Below are positions 24,048 to 32,307 of a stretch of 64,000 bases of DNA, piece after piece; the stretch's first letter is position 1, and every line of letters starts with the position of its first letter. This stretch comes from Micromonospora noduli (GTDB taxonomy: Bacteria; Actinomycetota; Actinomycetes; Mycobacteriales; Micromonosporaceae): contig NZ_PYAK01000004.1 in the NCBI RefSeq assembly GCF_003264365.1, positions 210,431 through 274,430 on the forward strand. The letters run 5' to 3'. Both the position numbers and the translations under genes were made by a program. Below the pieces are notes generated by a model that worked only from the letters and a program-made list of their open reading frames with translations, had not been told where the DNA came from and ran no database searches.

Positions 24048-27000
24048 CAGAACAACGTCCCTTCTGCGGTCTTCGCCTTGCGGCCGGTCTTCTTGTCGTG
24101 CAGCCCTTTCGCCTCTTCCTCGGCGTAGCGCTGGTGGTTCAGTTCCAGCAGCCGGTCAAGGATCTCGCGTTGCGTCGTTGGTCCAAGGGTGTAGCGGACG
24201 TAGGCGCCGGCCTTGTGGAAGCCGTGGTCAAGTCCCCCTGCGACCAAGTCGTTCCACCCGTAAGCGAGGCAGACCGCTTCGTCGACGTCGCGATGAATCC
24301 GCCGCAACTCCATGATGTCCGCGTCCTGGCAATTGGGGTCGAACACGAGCTTGTAAGTGGCCGTCAGACCCGCCTTCCTGCTTAGCATCACATCCCGTCG
24401 GAATGTGTCCAAGCGGGCCCCCAGCGCCCGCATCTTCGCCGTCAGCTCCGGCAGCGCGAATGTCTCGAACACATCCGACGGCGTGTAACGGAGATCGGCC
24501 TTCATCGACGATGCCCGGCTGGCCGCCCACCAGTAGTGCGGCGCGCTCGATAGCAGCGCCAACACCGCCATGTCATCCGTCGCAAATACTCCGAGTGCGT
24601 GTGAGAAGACCTGACCAGTCGGCACCATCACCGGCATGACCGTCTTGCTCACCTTAGTCAAGACGAGTACCCGATCGAAGGTTGATATAGCTCTCAACAT
24701 CGCCGGCCGCTTATCTGCATACTGCCAATAGCGCTCCGGGAGGGGCCGGCGAAGGACGTAAGTACCATCCGGCTTCCTCCGCTGCCGCTCCGGCTTCACA
24801 TAGGATTCAACGATGGCAAATACAGCGGGATACGTCTTCGCCTTCTGCTCAGGCCAGTCATGAAAGTTAATAACCCAGCGACTTGCCGAGGAATCTGAAC
24901 GAGAGTTGACGTCCTCGCCATTGAGGTAGGGGGACACCACCTCAGCATTACGCTGGTCACTCTCGACAAGCACCTGCGCCTTTCTGGGATCAAGCACGAA
25001 GCCCATGCCTGTCACTTTGGAGCCCTCAAAGGCCATCCCTGCATTCGCTACCAGCTGATAGGGGCTCCCAGACACGCGCGAAGCGGGATCCAGCGAGGTT
25101 GTAATTGTGTCGGCCGCGACGCCATCCGCGAACCTAGATGCACCGGCGCCGAGGGTTGCCCGGGATGTCCACACAGCACAATATTCGAGCGCGGCACTCT
25201 GAGCCGGCCATGGTCGACTTTTGATCGAGCGTCGAATTGTGACCCCCCGCTCCACCAACTGATCGAGGCCTACTTCCCGGGTGTCCCCCTGAGCAAGGGT
25301 GTTAGTAGCGATAAGCCCGGCCTGGCCGTAGCGGTTGAGCAACTCGTGAGCCCTGAGCACGAAGTAAGCGACTAAATCGCATCGCCCTCCAGCACGCAAC
25401 CGACCAGCTATCCCTTCCACTAGGTACTCCCGGTAGGCAATGCCCATTGGACCAGTGATCTTGGTGCCACCTAGGAACGGGGGGTTCCCAATGACGGCAT
25501 CGAAGCCCTGGCGCTCGAAGACCTCAGGGAAAGCCATCGGCCAGTGCAGGGGCTTTCGCTCGAACGAGCCTGGAACATGGCCGGTAGCCAGCCACCGCGT
25601 CCGCCGCCGATCGACCGGCTGCCTGTCAGAGCCGGAGGCGACGTCGTTGGCGAGCTTGGCTGCCTCGAGAGCTCCGGCCTCAATGCCGCGCTCGCCCCGG
25701 ATCACGTTGGCGAGCGCCGCACCGACCGTCAGATCCGCGAAAAGGGTGAAAAGCTCCGCCTTCTCGGTTGCGGCCTTGAGCAGCTCACGCTTCCTCGCCA
25801 TCGAAGCCATCGGATCGTCGCCTAAGTCGACCTCGGCAATGGCCCGTCGGTCGTCGGCGACCTCCGCCATCACGGACTGAAGCTTGGAGGTGAAGTCGTG
25901 CAGCGTGCCCTCGTGCAGCTTCCTGCCCTTCTTCGGGTCCAGATGCATATATTCAAGCTGTTCCAGCGAGGTTATGCCGAGGAGCGAGTCGCCGGCGACG
26001 AGGCGGTCATCAAGGAAGGTGAAGGGGCGTTTCGGGTCCATCGAAACCAACCAGAGCGAGAGCTTCGCCATCTCCACCGCCATCGGGTTGATGTCCACCC
26101 CGTACAGGCAGTGCTCGATGACCTGCCGCCGCGCCTCCACCACCAATGAGTCCTCGTCGGCGTCCACCGGCCGATCGACCCCACGCTGCTGATAGGCGGA
26201 CGCCCGCTCGTCCCCTTCCCGCGACCACGCCTCGATCAGGTGACCTGCCAAGTAACGAGCCGCAGCCACCAGGAACGCCGCCGACCCCATGGCGATGTCG
26301 GCGACCTTGAGGGCCAGGATCTCCTCACTAGACTTTGACTTCCACTGTGACTTATCGGCGGTCTGCAACGGCCCCGGCTCGTAGACCAGCGGCTCCAAGG
26401 CACCCTCGACCACCTCTTCCGCGAGGAAGCGCGGTGTGTAGTGCGTGCCGGTGTTGCGGCGCAGCGCGGACTCGGTGACGAAGAGCGCACCGGGCAGGAT
26501 CACCACGGGCAGACCCCGCAGGTCCTCACGTATGACCCCGATGAACGTCAGCAGCCGCTCGGAGAGCGGGTAGTCGCCACCGGTGACGGCAAGCAGCTTT
26601 TTGCGGGCCTCCTCGCGCTCCACCCCGTCGAGCGGTGCCAGCCGCTTGGTCAGTGCCGCGACCGATCCGATCTTCGAGTCCTTGTACTTCTCGGCGAGCG
26701 CCTTGGCCAGCGCGGGCACGTCGGACGCCAGCTCACCCAAAGCCTCCAGGTCGGCGAGCGCGACCTCCTCCTCCAGCCCTTCCTTGCCGATCAGCCCGAC
26801 GGTCACGTCCTCCGCACGGAAGCCCTCAAAGGAGAGCAGGCCCTCGTAGACGTACCCAATCTGCTCGACGTCGAGGGCGCGGAAGCTGAGCGTGCGGCGC
26901 TCGCGGGACCGGCCGGTGCCGATCTCGACGTACTGCACGGCGCGCAGCATGTGCAGCACAGTCCGGTCGTCGATGGTCAGCGGCAGCCACGACGCGCCGT

Positions 27001-28120
27001 CCGGATCGAAGAGCGACCCGTCATGGCCGTGCATGGTGAGCCGGCGGTGGTCAACGCCGCGGTAGACGGCGTTGAAGAGAGCAAGCAGTCGGTGCCAGGC
27101 GGCGGAGCTGTGCTCCAGATCTTCCTCGCTGCCTTCGATGACCCGTTGCTCCAGCTCGGCGCAGAGCCGCCCCGCCGAGTACGCCTTCACATACAGCTCG
27201 TTGTCGGCGGGGAGTAGCTTGCGCTCCTCGGCGAACAGCAGGAAGACGATCCGCATCATGACGGAGACAGCGCCCCGGTAGACGTCATGCGCGTCGACGT
27301 CCTGGAGGCCGCGCCCGCCGAGTTCCCGGTCCCGCACGTCGGTGCGGCCCATTGCGGCCACCAGCAGTTCGACGGCCTGGCGGACCTGGACGCCGAGGGC
27401 CTCGGTGATCTCCTCCTGGCTGCCGAGGCTGGCTCGCAGCAGCGGCACCAGCCGCTCGGCATCGGGGACGCCGAAGAACCGGTGCCGGGACAGCAGCGAG
27501 ACGACGGCGCGAACCACGTCGCGCTCGGCCGCCTCGGGCCACGCCACCGCGTCGAAGACGGCCGTGGTGGTGACGCCGCCGCGCGGTGCCCAGACCAGCG
27601 TCCACCACCGGCCGTCGGTGACCAGACCCAGCTCGATGTTGTGGTGGCGGCAGAGGTGGGCGAGCCGGTCGACTGGGGTCGCCGCCCACGCGGAATCACG
27701 AATCCGGGCGGTCGGCTGGCTGCCGGCCGGGCAGACCATCCCCAGCATCCGTACGCTGTCGGGCTTGATCTCCTCGCCCGGCTCCACTAGCGCAAACGAC
27801 GGTCGCAGCTCGGTGTCGTGTTCGGCGACGGTGTGCGCGAGCGCATCGAGGCCCTCGGTGTGCAGGGTGTCGCCCCAGCCGAGCAGATCACCCAGCACGT
27901 AGTCGATCCAGGGCAGCTGGCCCGCGACGGTGTCGGCCTGCCAGGTGGCGTGCTCCTGGCGCAGCCGCTCGCGGGTCTTCTTGTCGAGCGCGTCCAGCGT
28001 CGGCCAGGTGGCGCGGAGCACCGGCAGGCTCAGGAACGGCCCGCTGACCTCGACCAGGCTCAACCAGTTGCGGTGCTGCTCGGCGCCGTCGGGCGCGGGA
28101 CGTCGGAAGGTACGGCTCAT
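24047..28120 (-). CDS. drmMI: DISARM N6-adenine methyltransferase DrmMI
   Basis: 1357 residues; ATG overlaps the drmD stop by 4 bases. SAM-binding motif I region reads VADIAMGSAAFLVAAARYLAG, then GVDINPMAVEMAKLSLW, and catalytic motif IV is VIGNPPFLGG (~residue 875), as in Eco57I/PglX-type large adenine methylases. The ~870 residues before motif IV include a long N-terminal domain with no motif recognised. The C-terminal ~400 residues are expected to hold the target-recognition region; its DNA (about 24600-25450) is visibly more AT-rich than the rest of the gene, pointing to exchange of the specificity segment. In DISARM class 1 this enzyme marks host DNA as self. Confidence 0.92.
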   Translation of the reverse strand: MSRTFRRPAPDGAEQHRNWLSLVEVSGPFLSLPVLRATWPTLDALDKKTRERLRQEHATWQADTVAGQLPWIDYVLGDLLGWGDTLHTEGLDALAHTVAEHDTELRPSFALVEPGEEIKPDSVRMLGMVCPAGSQPTARIRDSAWAATPVDRLAHLCRHHNIELGLVTDGRWWTLVWAPRGGVTTTAVFDAVAWPEAAERDVVRAVVSLLSRHRFFGVPDAERLVPLLRASLGSQEEITEALGVQVRQAVELLVAAMGRTDVRDRELGGRGLQDVDAHDVYRGAVSVMMRIVFLLFAEERKLLPADNELYVKAYSAGRLCAELEQRVIEGSEEDLEHSSAAWHRLLALFNAVYRGVDHRRLTMHGHDGSLFDPDGASWLPLTIDDRTVLHMLRAVQYVEIGTGRSRERRTLSFRALDVEQIGYVYEGLLSFEGFRAEDVTVGLIGKEGLEEEVALADLEALGELASDVPALAKALAEKYKDSKIGSVAALTKRLAPLDGVEREEARKKLLAVTGGDYPLSERLLTFIGVIREDLRGLPVVILPGALFVTESALRRNTGTHYTPRFLAEEVVEGALEPLVYEPGPLQTADKSQWKSKSSEEILALKVADIAMGSAAFLVAAARYLAGHLIEAWSREGDERASAYQQRGVDRPVDADEDSLVVEARRQVIEHCLYGVDINPMAVEMAKLSLWLVSMDPKRPFTFLDDRLVAGDSLLGITSLEQLEYMHLDPKKGRKLHEGTLHDFTSKLQSVMAEVADDRRAIAEVDLGDDPMASMARKRELLKAATEKAELFTLFADLTVGAALANVIRGERGIEAGALEAAKLANDVASGSDRQPVDRRRTRWLATGHVPGSFERKPLHWPMAFPEVFERQGFDAVIGNPPFLGGTKITGPMGIAYREYLVEGIAGRLRAGGRCDLVAYFVLRAHELLNRYGQAGLIATNTLAQGDTREVGLDQLVERGVTIRRSIKSRPWPAQSAALEYCAVWTSRATLGAGASRFADGVAADTITTSLDPASRVSGSPYQLVANAGMAFEGSKVTGMGFVLDPRKAQVLVESDQRNAEVVSPYLNGEDVNSRSDSSASRWVINFHDWPEQKAKTYPAVFAIVESYVKPERQRRKPDGTYVLRRPLPERYWQYADKRPAMLRAISTFDRVLVLTKVSKTVMPVMVPTGQVFSHALGVFATDDMAVLALLSSAPHYWWAASRASSMKADLRYTPSDVFETFALPELTAKMRALGARLDTFRRDVMLSRKAGLTATYKLVFDPNCQDADIMELRRIHRDVDEAVCLAYGWNDLVAGGLDHGFHKAGAYVRYTLGPTTQREILDRLLELNHQRYAEEEAKGLHDKKTGRKAKTAEGTLF

Positions 28121-31100
28121 CGGATGGCCTCCCGCTTCGGCACGACGAAGACCACGGCCACCGGGAACCGGTGCGGCTTCGGGTCTCGGTAGCGGGCGGC
28201 GACGGCCGCGAGTTCGCGGTCGCGCTCGACTTCCAGGGCCGACAAGCGTTCCTCCCAGGATTGACGGTCCTTGCGGTATTGCGCCAGTTCGTCCTTGCTC
28301 TTCGCGGCTACGGCAAGGCTGAACAGTGCGTCCTCGGCGTCATCGTCGGCGAGCGCACCGCGCAGGGTGGCGGCGAACTGGTCGAGGTTGTCGACGATGC
28401 GCTGCTGCTCAGCCGTTTGCCGCTGGTCGAGCTTGCGCTTCAGGGATTCGTGGCGCGTGGCGGTGCGCCAGTCGATGGCGGCGAGCAGACCGTCGGCGAC
28501 GCGGGGCCAGCGCTCGGCGAGCCGCTTTTCCACCAGGCCGGAGGCGGCGCTGCCGGTAGTGATCGCCCGGTCGAGGATGCCGGCGAGGGTACCGAGGTTG
28601 TCCAGCCGGCGGAATCGGCCGTGCTCGGGCGCCCAACCACCGGCGTAAAGAACCTCCTCGTGCAGCCGCACGCCGTCGGTGCCAACCAGCACGAACCGGG
28701 AGTACGCCCCGACCAGCACGTCTTCCAGCGCCGGGTCGTCGCTGACCACGGCGGTGACCCGGTGCAGCCCGATGTCCGGGTTGGAGACGGCGGCGCGCAG
28801 CAGCCGGGTCGACATGGCTACGAGGGGGTGGTTCAGGTGCGCGAGCACGATCTCGTCCTGGTCCTTGGCAACCATGGAGTCGAAGGTGACCGGTAGTTGT
28901 CGAGGCTCCTCGTCGTTGCTCTGCAGTTTCGCGGTCAGCCCTGCGGCAGCCCGCTGCCAGGAACCGGTCAGCGGCGGGACGGTGTAGAGGCCGTCGACCA
29001 GGTGCCGGTCGTCGATGTGCCGCTTCAGCGGCTGCTGACGTGCCAGCTCCAGCGCCGTGTCGACGACCCGCTTGACGGCCGGCGGCGTGATACCGAGTTC
29101 CTCGACGGTCTTGTCCAGCTCCGCCCGTAGCTTGACGACCTGCTCGCGCAGGTTGGTTTCGGCCGGCAGACTGCGAGTGCTCTTGCCCTTGCCCGCCTTG
29201 TCGATGTCCACGTCGACGTGCTGGCCGAGCATTCGGCGCTGCACGGCGTCGGCGAGCACGGCGTTGACCGAACCGAGGTCGGCCTCCATCCGGGCCACCT
29301 TGGTGGCAATCCGGGACAGGAACTCCAGGTCCGCCTCGAACGAGTCGACGGCCTTACCGAAGCCGCTACCCACGAAGTGCTTGATCTCGGGGGCGGTGGT
29401 CTGGCCGTACCGGTCGACCCGACCGATCCGCTGCTCCAGCTTGTTGGGGTTGAACGGGATGTCGTAGTTGACCAGCCGGTGGCAGTACTTCTGCAGGTCG
29501 ATGCCCTCGCTGGCGGCGTCGGTGGCGAGCAGGATGCGCACCGGCTGCTTCGTCGGGTCGGCCTGGAAAGCCAGCCGTAGCTGCTCCCGCTCCTCGGCGG
29601 GCGTGCCGCCGTGCAGCAGCACGAGCCCCTGCCCGGCCAGACCCTCCTGGCGGAGCAGCTCGGCCAGCCAGATCTGGGTGTCGCGGTATTCCGTGAAGAC
29701 CACGACGCGCTCGTTGGTCCAGTGCCGGCCATCCGGTTTGCAGACCGCGCTGAGGTAGGCGATCAGCTCCTTGGCCTTGGCGTCCGGTAGCGCCTCCTTC
29801 GCCTCGGCCCACTGGTACATCTTCTCCAGCAGGGCCATCTCGTCGGCGCTGGCGTCGGGCTGCATGGCCCGGGTCCGGCCGAGCGCGTCGTCCTCGGCCT
29901 CGGCGAGCTGGTCGTCGGCGTAGGTGGCGACGTCGTCGAAGAAGTCCTCCATCCACTCCGGTACATCGTCATCGGCCGGCAGGACGGCGGGGGCCGTACG
30001 GCTGCGCAGGGTCTCCAGGTAGACGCCCACGGTGTGCGCGAACGCGGCGGGGCTGGAAAAAAGCCTCTTCTTGAGCAGCAGCGTGACCAGATCGGTCGCC
30101 TTGCGTCCACGCTGCGAGTGCAGCCGCTTCCGTCGCAGCTCGGCGAACTCGGTGAGCAGGGCGTGGATCTGCCGCTCGCTCTCCGGGTAGGTAACCGGGA
30201 TAGCGGTGGCGACCCGCTCCACGAAGCGGGGCTTTCCGTCGGCGTCGGTGACGTCGCGCTTGAGCCGCCGGACGACAGTGTCCTTCACCGCCGACGGGTC
30301 CGGGTCAACACCCCGGGCGAACCGCTGGTTGTCGAGGATCTCCAGCAGCGCGGTGAAGGACGCCTGGTAGCCGTTGTGCGGGGTGGCGGAGAGGAACAGC
30401 CGGTGGGTGAAGTGCGGCGCGAGCCGGCGGATCAGCTTGGTCTGCTGCGAGTCGATCGCGTAGACCTGCTTAGGGGCGGCCGGGGCGACGTGGTGCGCCT
30501 CGTCGAGAATCAGCAGGTCGAAGGTACGCGGGTAGGCAGGGCCGTCGGCGGGAAGCACCTCGTCGAGCAGGCGCTGCGCCTTCTGCCCGCGTAGCCACGG
30601 CAGGCTGATGATGCTCAGCGGGTAGACCTCGAAGGGGTTCGCCGCCGAGCCGTGGGTTCGACGAACCATGGCGCAGCGTTCGGCGTCGATGATGGTGAAG
30701 TCGAGGCCGAATTTCTCCGCCATCTCGTCACGCCACTTGAGGGTCAGACCCGCCGGGCAAACGATCATGATTCGCCGGGCCCTCTGGCGCAGCAGCAGCT
30801 CCTGGGCAACCAGGCCAGCCTCGATGGTCTTGCCGAGGCCGACGTCATCGGCGAGGAGCAGGTTGACCCGGGGCGCGTCGACCGCGCGCGCGACCGGCTC
30901 CAGTTGGTAGTCCTCGATGGCGACACCAGAGCGGAACGGGGACTGCAATGTCTTCACGTCGGCGGAGGTCACCGCCGACCAGCGGACGGCGTCGAGGAAG
31001 GCTGCCAGCCGCTGCGGCGAATCGAACTTGCCCTCGGTGACGTCGGGCAACGAGCCGCTGGGCAGCACCTGGCGCCCCGGCTCAACCTCCCAGATGACGT

Positions 31101-31251
31101 CGAGGGTGTAGCCGTAGCGGCCATCCTCGACGCTCTGCAGGCTGACCAGGCTGCTGTGCTCGCCCTCCTGCACATCGCTGACCACCCAGCGCTGGCCGCG
31201 TACCGCGACCAGGTCGCCGATTCCCGGCTTCGCCGTCGTCACGCTCGGCAT
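28117..31251 (-). CDS. drmD: DISARM SNF2-family helicase DrmD
   Basis: 1044 residues, first gene of the DISARM core. SNF2/RapA helicase motifs: Walker A ADDVGLGKTIEAGLVAQ (~130), PAGLTLKW, motif II LLILDEAHHVAP, motif III LFLSATPHNGY, then the C-terminal lobe with LHGGTPAEERE, LATDAASEGIDL, VNYDIPFNPNKLEQRIGRVDRYGQ-like motif V-VI. The C-terminal ~350 residues are helical. SNF2-type DrmD distinguishes class 1 DISARM from class 2 (which has DrmE). The 189 bases upstream separate it from the OGG-like gene and hold a hairpin, so drmD probably has its own promoter. Confidence 0.93.
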   Translation of the reverse strand: MPSVTTAKPGIGDLVAVRGQRWVVSDVQEGEHSSLVSLQSVEDGRYGYTLDVIWEVEPGRQVLPSGSLPDVTEGKFDSPQRLAAFLDAVRWSAVTSADVKTLQSPFRSGVAIEDYQLEPVARAVDAPRVNLLLADDVGLGKTIEAGLVAQELLLRQRARRIMIVCPAGLTLKWRDEMAEKFGLDFTIIDAERCAMVRRTHGSAANPFEVYPLSIISLPWLRGQKAQRLLDEVLPADGPAYPRTFDLLILDEAHHVAPAAPKQVYAIDSQQTKLIRRLAPHFTHRLFLSATPHNGYQASFTALLEILDNQRFARGVDPDPSAVKDTVVRRLKRDVTDADGKPRFVERVATAIPVTYPESERQIHALLTEFAELRRKRLHSQRGRKATDLVTLLLKKRLFSSPAAFAHTVGVYLETLRSRTAPAVLPADDDVPEWMEDFFDDVATYADDQLAEAEDDALGRTRAMQPDASADEMALLEKMYQWAEAKEALPDAKAKELIAYLSAVCKPDGRHWTNERVVVFTEYRDTQIWLAELLRQEGLAGQGLVLLHGGTPAEEREQLRLAFQADPTKQPVRILLATDAASEGIDLQKYCHRLVNYDIPFNPNKLEQRIGRVDRYGQTTAPEIKHFVGSGFGKAVDSFEADLEFLSRIATKVARMEADLGSVNAVLADAVQRRMLGQHVDVDIDKAGKGKSTRSLPAETNLREQVVKLRAELDKTVEELGITPPAVKRVVDTALELARQQPLKRHIDDRHLVDGLYTVPPLTGSWQRAAAGLTAKLQSNDEEPRQLPVTFDSMVAKDQDEIVLAHLNHPLVAMSTRLLRAAVSNPDIGLHRVTAVVSDDPALEDVLVGAYSRFVLVGTDGVRLHEEVLYAGGWAPEHGRFRRLDNLGTLAGILDRAITTGSAASGLVEKRLAERWPRVADGLLAAIDWRTATRHESLKRKLDQRQTAEQQRIVDNLDQFAATLRGALADDDAEDALFSLAVAAKSKDELAQYRKDRQSWEERLSALEVERDRELAAVAARYRDPKPHRFPVAVVFVVPKREAIR

Positions 31252-31440
31252 AGTCCCCCCATTGTTGGTTCGCCCCCACTCGATCCGACCCGCACCGTAC
31301 GCCCGGTACTCGTGGAGTCACAGTCCGCCAAAAGGCTTGTTTGTTCACTTCACAGGACAGCGCGGGGCGGCCAAACGATCATCCCCTAGCGGTCCCACTG
31401 ACGGGACTGCCTAACCCGTCAGATGCACGACATCGATAGG
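31252..31440 (-). promoter_or_regulatory. likely promoter region of the DISARM operon
   Basis: This is the only sizeable gap upstream of drmD within the island. It follows a hairpin at 31398-31422 and is less GC-rich than its surroundings around 31320-31370. A TANNNT-type element (TACGGT, minus strand, 31299-31294) is a possible -10, but no convincing -35 was found. The placement is inferred from layout, not from a clear promoter sequence. Confidence 0.35.
31398..31422 (-). terminator. hairpin after the OGG-fold gene
   Basis: Perfect 8-base arms (CTGACGGG at 31398-31405 and CCCGTCAG at 31415-31422) around a 9-base loop, 18 bases past the OGG-like stop on the minus strand. No U-tract. It may separate the two upstream genes from the DISARM core. 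Confidence 0.45.
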
Positions 31441-32307
31441 TCAGACCGCCCGGGTTGCCCGGAAGAGCAACAGCTCCACTAGCTCCGGTATCCACCGGTC
31501 TCCCGACTCGGACAATTGCGATGCTGACCGAACCATGAACGTCCGGTAAATCTGGTAGCGGTAGTCCGACCAGCGCGGTCCCTGCCAGAGCCAGCGGGCG
31601 GAGCTACCGTTTTCCGCGTATGGCTCGTTGGCCCGCCGTTCCCAGAAACCCCGCATCTGCCGCGCGAGCCGCCCATCCAGGATCAGGGCTGGGCAACGCC
31701 CTTGGCCCGTCCTGCTGGCGAAGTAGAGGAACTTTGTGAAGAAGGCCGGCCCGAACTCGGAGATCTTTCCAGCGTTCAACAGCAACTGGTATGCACTCCG
31801 GGCACCCTGCTGATCGAGAGCGTCGACCGCTGCGGCTAACCGCTCCTCGATCTCATTGCTCGACAGCCCTGGCGAGCCACCCTTGCCGTTCAACACCCAG
31901 CGCAGCCGGATCGGGCCAAAACCACGATTCCCCCAGCCCCAGGCAAAGGACGTCACCAGCAGCGGCAGCCACAGCTCGCTTTCGCGGCACCGTAGCGCCA
32001 CCTTTGTCACCTCGCCTCGATTCAGCGCCGGAGGCGACGTGGCAGCAGCATCGAAGGGCAGCCATTGATTGAACTTCGCCCACCGCGCCGGCACGATGCC
32101 GATCGAGTGACCACTGACCAGGTCTTCGGCACCGCGGTGCCCGCCAGACCTGAGTTCCCACTCAAGACGCTGCTGCCTGAGCCAACCCTGCTCCTCGGGA
32201 GCAAGGCCGCCCTCGACCACGCCCCTGTCGTAGACCGATGCATCGTCCGGCAGCAACGTGCGATAGTCGCAGCGCTGCGCCGCGGTGTCGTTCAGGCCTG
32301 CGGTCAC
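31441..32307 (-). CDS. 8-oxoguanine DNA glycosylase (OGG)-fold-like protein
   Basis: 288 residues; GTG overlaps the stop of the upstream methylase (GTGA), so the pair is co-translated. The stretch LVTSFAWGWGNRGFGPIRLRW, the central helical region, and the block LLNAGKISEFGPAFFTKFLYFAS followed by PALILDGRLARQM match my recollection of the uncharacterised bacterial family described as having an OGG (helix-hairpin-helix DNA glycosylase) fold. A helix-hairpin-helix protein would bind DNA and possibly flip bases. I cannot identify a certain catalytic lysine/aspartate pair by eye (K in GKISEFG and D in LILDG are candidates). Alternative: a plain uncharacterised protein. Context beside DISARM and a methylase suggests a role in sensing or processing modified DNA. 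Confidence 0.5.
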   Translation of the reverse strand: MTAGLNDTAAQRCDYRTLLPDDASVYDRGVVEGGLAPEEQGWLRQQRLEWELRSGGHRGAEDLVSGHSIGIVPARWAKFNQWLPFDAAATSPPALNRGEVTKVALRCRESELWLPLLVTSFAWGWGNRGFGPIRLRWVLNGKGGSPGLSSNEIEERLAAAVDALDQQGARSAYQLLLNAGKISEFGPAFFTKFLYFASRTGQGRCPALILDGRLARQMRGFWERRANEPYAENGSSARWLWQGPRWSDYRYQIYRTFMVRSASQLSESGDRWIPELVELLLFRATRAV

